Assembly (NCBI GenBank): GCA_026982695.1
Contig: JALSGS010000053.1
Span: 1-64,000 of the forward strand
Direction: 5' to 3'
Length of the DNA: 64,000 nt
Source of the DNA: Saprospiraceae bacterium
Lineage (GTDB): Bacteria > Bacteroidota > Bacteroidia > Chitinophagales > Saprospiraceae
The notes beneath the pieces are model-generated. The model was not told where the DNA came from, did not search any database, and saw only the letters and a program-made list of their open reading frames with translations. Below are positions 63,581-64,000 of the stretch, in pieces; positions within the stretch are counted from its first letter, which is position 1; every line of letters starts with the position of its first letter. The position numbers and the translations under genes were made by a program.

Positions 63581-63611
63581 AAGCCGTGAAGCCTTTAGGC
63601 TTCGCGGCTTT
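63581..63611. terminator. bidirectional terminator between convergent genes
   Basis: AAGCCGTGAAGCC, TTTA loop, GGCTTCGCGGCTT with one G-T pair, flanked by AA/TT. It separates the DUF1501 gene from the S10 carboxypeptidase gene. Confidence 0.7.
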
Positions 63612-63626
63612 AGATCACCCGTCTCT

Positions 63627-64000
63627 TCATCGCACTACTGCACTTTCGTAAAAAGCCTTTACCTCCCTGGCCAGCTGCTTCAAACACGACTCCTTGATGT
63701 ACATCATATGACCCGACTCGTAATAGCTCATACTGATATGCTGACGCAAGGCACTTGGCAACCCCATGTGGCTTATGGTATATTCTGTAGCAAAAAAAGG
63801 CGTTGCCAAATCATAGTACCCATTGGCAATATGCACTTTAAGTGCAGGATTTTGCGTCATGGCCTGCCGCAAAGTCTCCGCAGCATTTAAATACTGATTT
63901 TGCACATTGTCGTAGCTCCAAGGACGCACCCTACTGGTTAGAATCTCGTATGGCAGCTCATTCTTATAGCGCAGCTCGCGCCGCAAATAGTCATTGAGCA
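63627..64000 (-). CDS. S10 (serine carboxypeptidase) family protein, C-terminal end only
   Basis: The last 123 codons of a minus-strand gene that continues beyond the window; the frame stays open to the edge. Two of the three catalytic residues are visible: the Asp in NGYYDLATPFFATEY and the His in YYESGHMMYI. These motifs, and the spacing of about 55 residues between them, are those of Bacteroidota S10 carboxypeptidases. The Ser nucleophile would be upstream, outside the window. The end is KAFYESAVVR, with no T9SS domain. Confidence 0.85.
   Translation of the reverse strand, partial: LNDYLRRELRYKNELPYEILTSRVRPWSYDNVQNQYLNAAETLRQAMTQNPALKVHIANGYYDLATPFFATEYTISHMGLPSALRQHISMSYYESGHMMYIKESCLKQLAREVKAFYESAVVR

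Noticed and set aside
1-64000. CRISPR arrays, insertion sequences, phage genes or integrases
   Set aside because: None recognised: no regular repeat-spacer array, no transposase or integrase motifs, and all larger frames fit chromosomal Bacteroidota genes.

Overview
The window is chromosomal DNA of an aerobic member of the Bacteroidota, possibly Saprospiria-like (the class-level guess is weak). The phylum call rests on several independent marks: an alternative complex III (ActABCDEF) cluster leading into cytochrome oxidase, a SusC/SusD pair, several type IX secretion (T9SS) sorting domains with PorP/SprF-type barrels, a futalosine-route menaquinone gene pair, the bacillithiol gene bshB1, an E1 alpha/beta fusion, and promoters of the TTG-N17..20-TAnnTTTG kind.

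Layout. 1-10.9 kb (minus strand): the respiratory block actA-B-C-D-E-F-coxB-coxA, with coxA cut by the window edge. 11.4-16.7 kb: thyA, a START-domain protein, a UbiD-family decarboxylase, a small secreted protein, a thioredoxin-fold protein and bshB1. 16.8-26 kb (minus): a sodium/solute symporter, a PorP/SprF protein paired with a 1289-residue modular adhesin, and a T9SS type A secreted protein. 26-33 kb: M20 peptidase, class I aminotransferase, two small membrane proteins, penicillin acylase-family hydrolase, DUF1573 protein, and between the last two a likely small RNA unit. 33.5-41.7 kb: fused 2-oxoacid dehydrogenase E1, SusC/SusD, a tRNA methyltransferase of the TrmN6 type, and a small HTH protein. 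42-46.4 kb (plus): a secreted protein, a gliding-type adhesin and a PorP-TSP3-OmpA fusion. 46.5-56.1 kb: glycosyltransferase, mqnE-mqnA, then on the minus strand miaB, a sigma-54 activator, a DUF4230 protein and, upstream, a TonB receptor. 56.4-64 kb: T9SS cargo, an orphan TRAP binding protein, aspartate kinase, a DUF1800/DUF1501 pair and the end of an S10 carboxypeptidase gene.

How the genes work together. MqnE and MqnA make the menaquinone precursor, the UbiD-like enzyme could act later in that pathway, and ActABCDEF oxidises menaquinol and passes electrons to CoxAB. The cell surface is served by T9SS cargo and by two cargo-plus-PorP cassettes. Two OmpA-type peptidoglycan-binding domains occur in unusual places: at the C-terminus of cytochrome oxidase subunit II, and at the C-terminus of a PorP/SprF barrel. 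These two fusions, the isolated promoter-terminator unit at about 32.45-32.56 kb, and a dispersed 12-16 base motif are the observations most worth following. No tRNA, rRNA, CRISPR array, insertion sequence or prophage was recognised.
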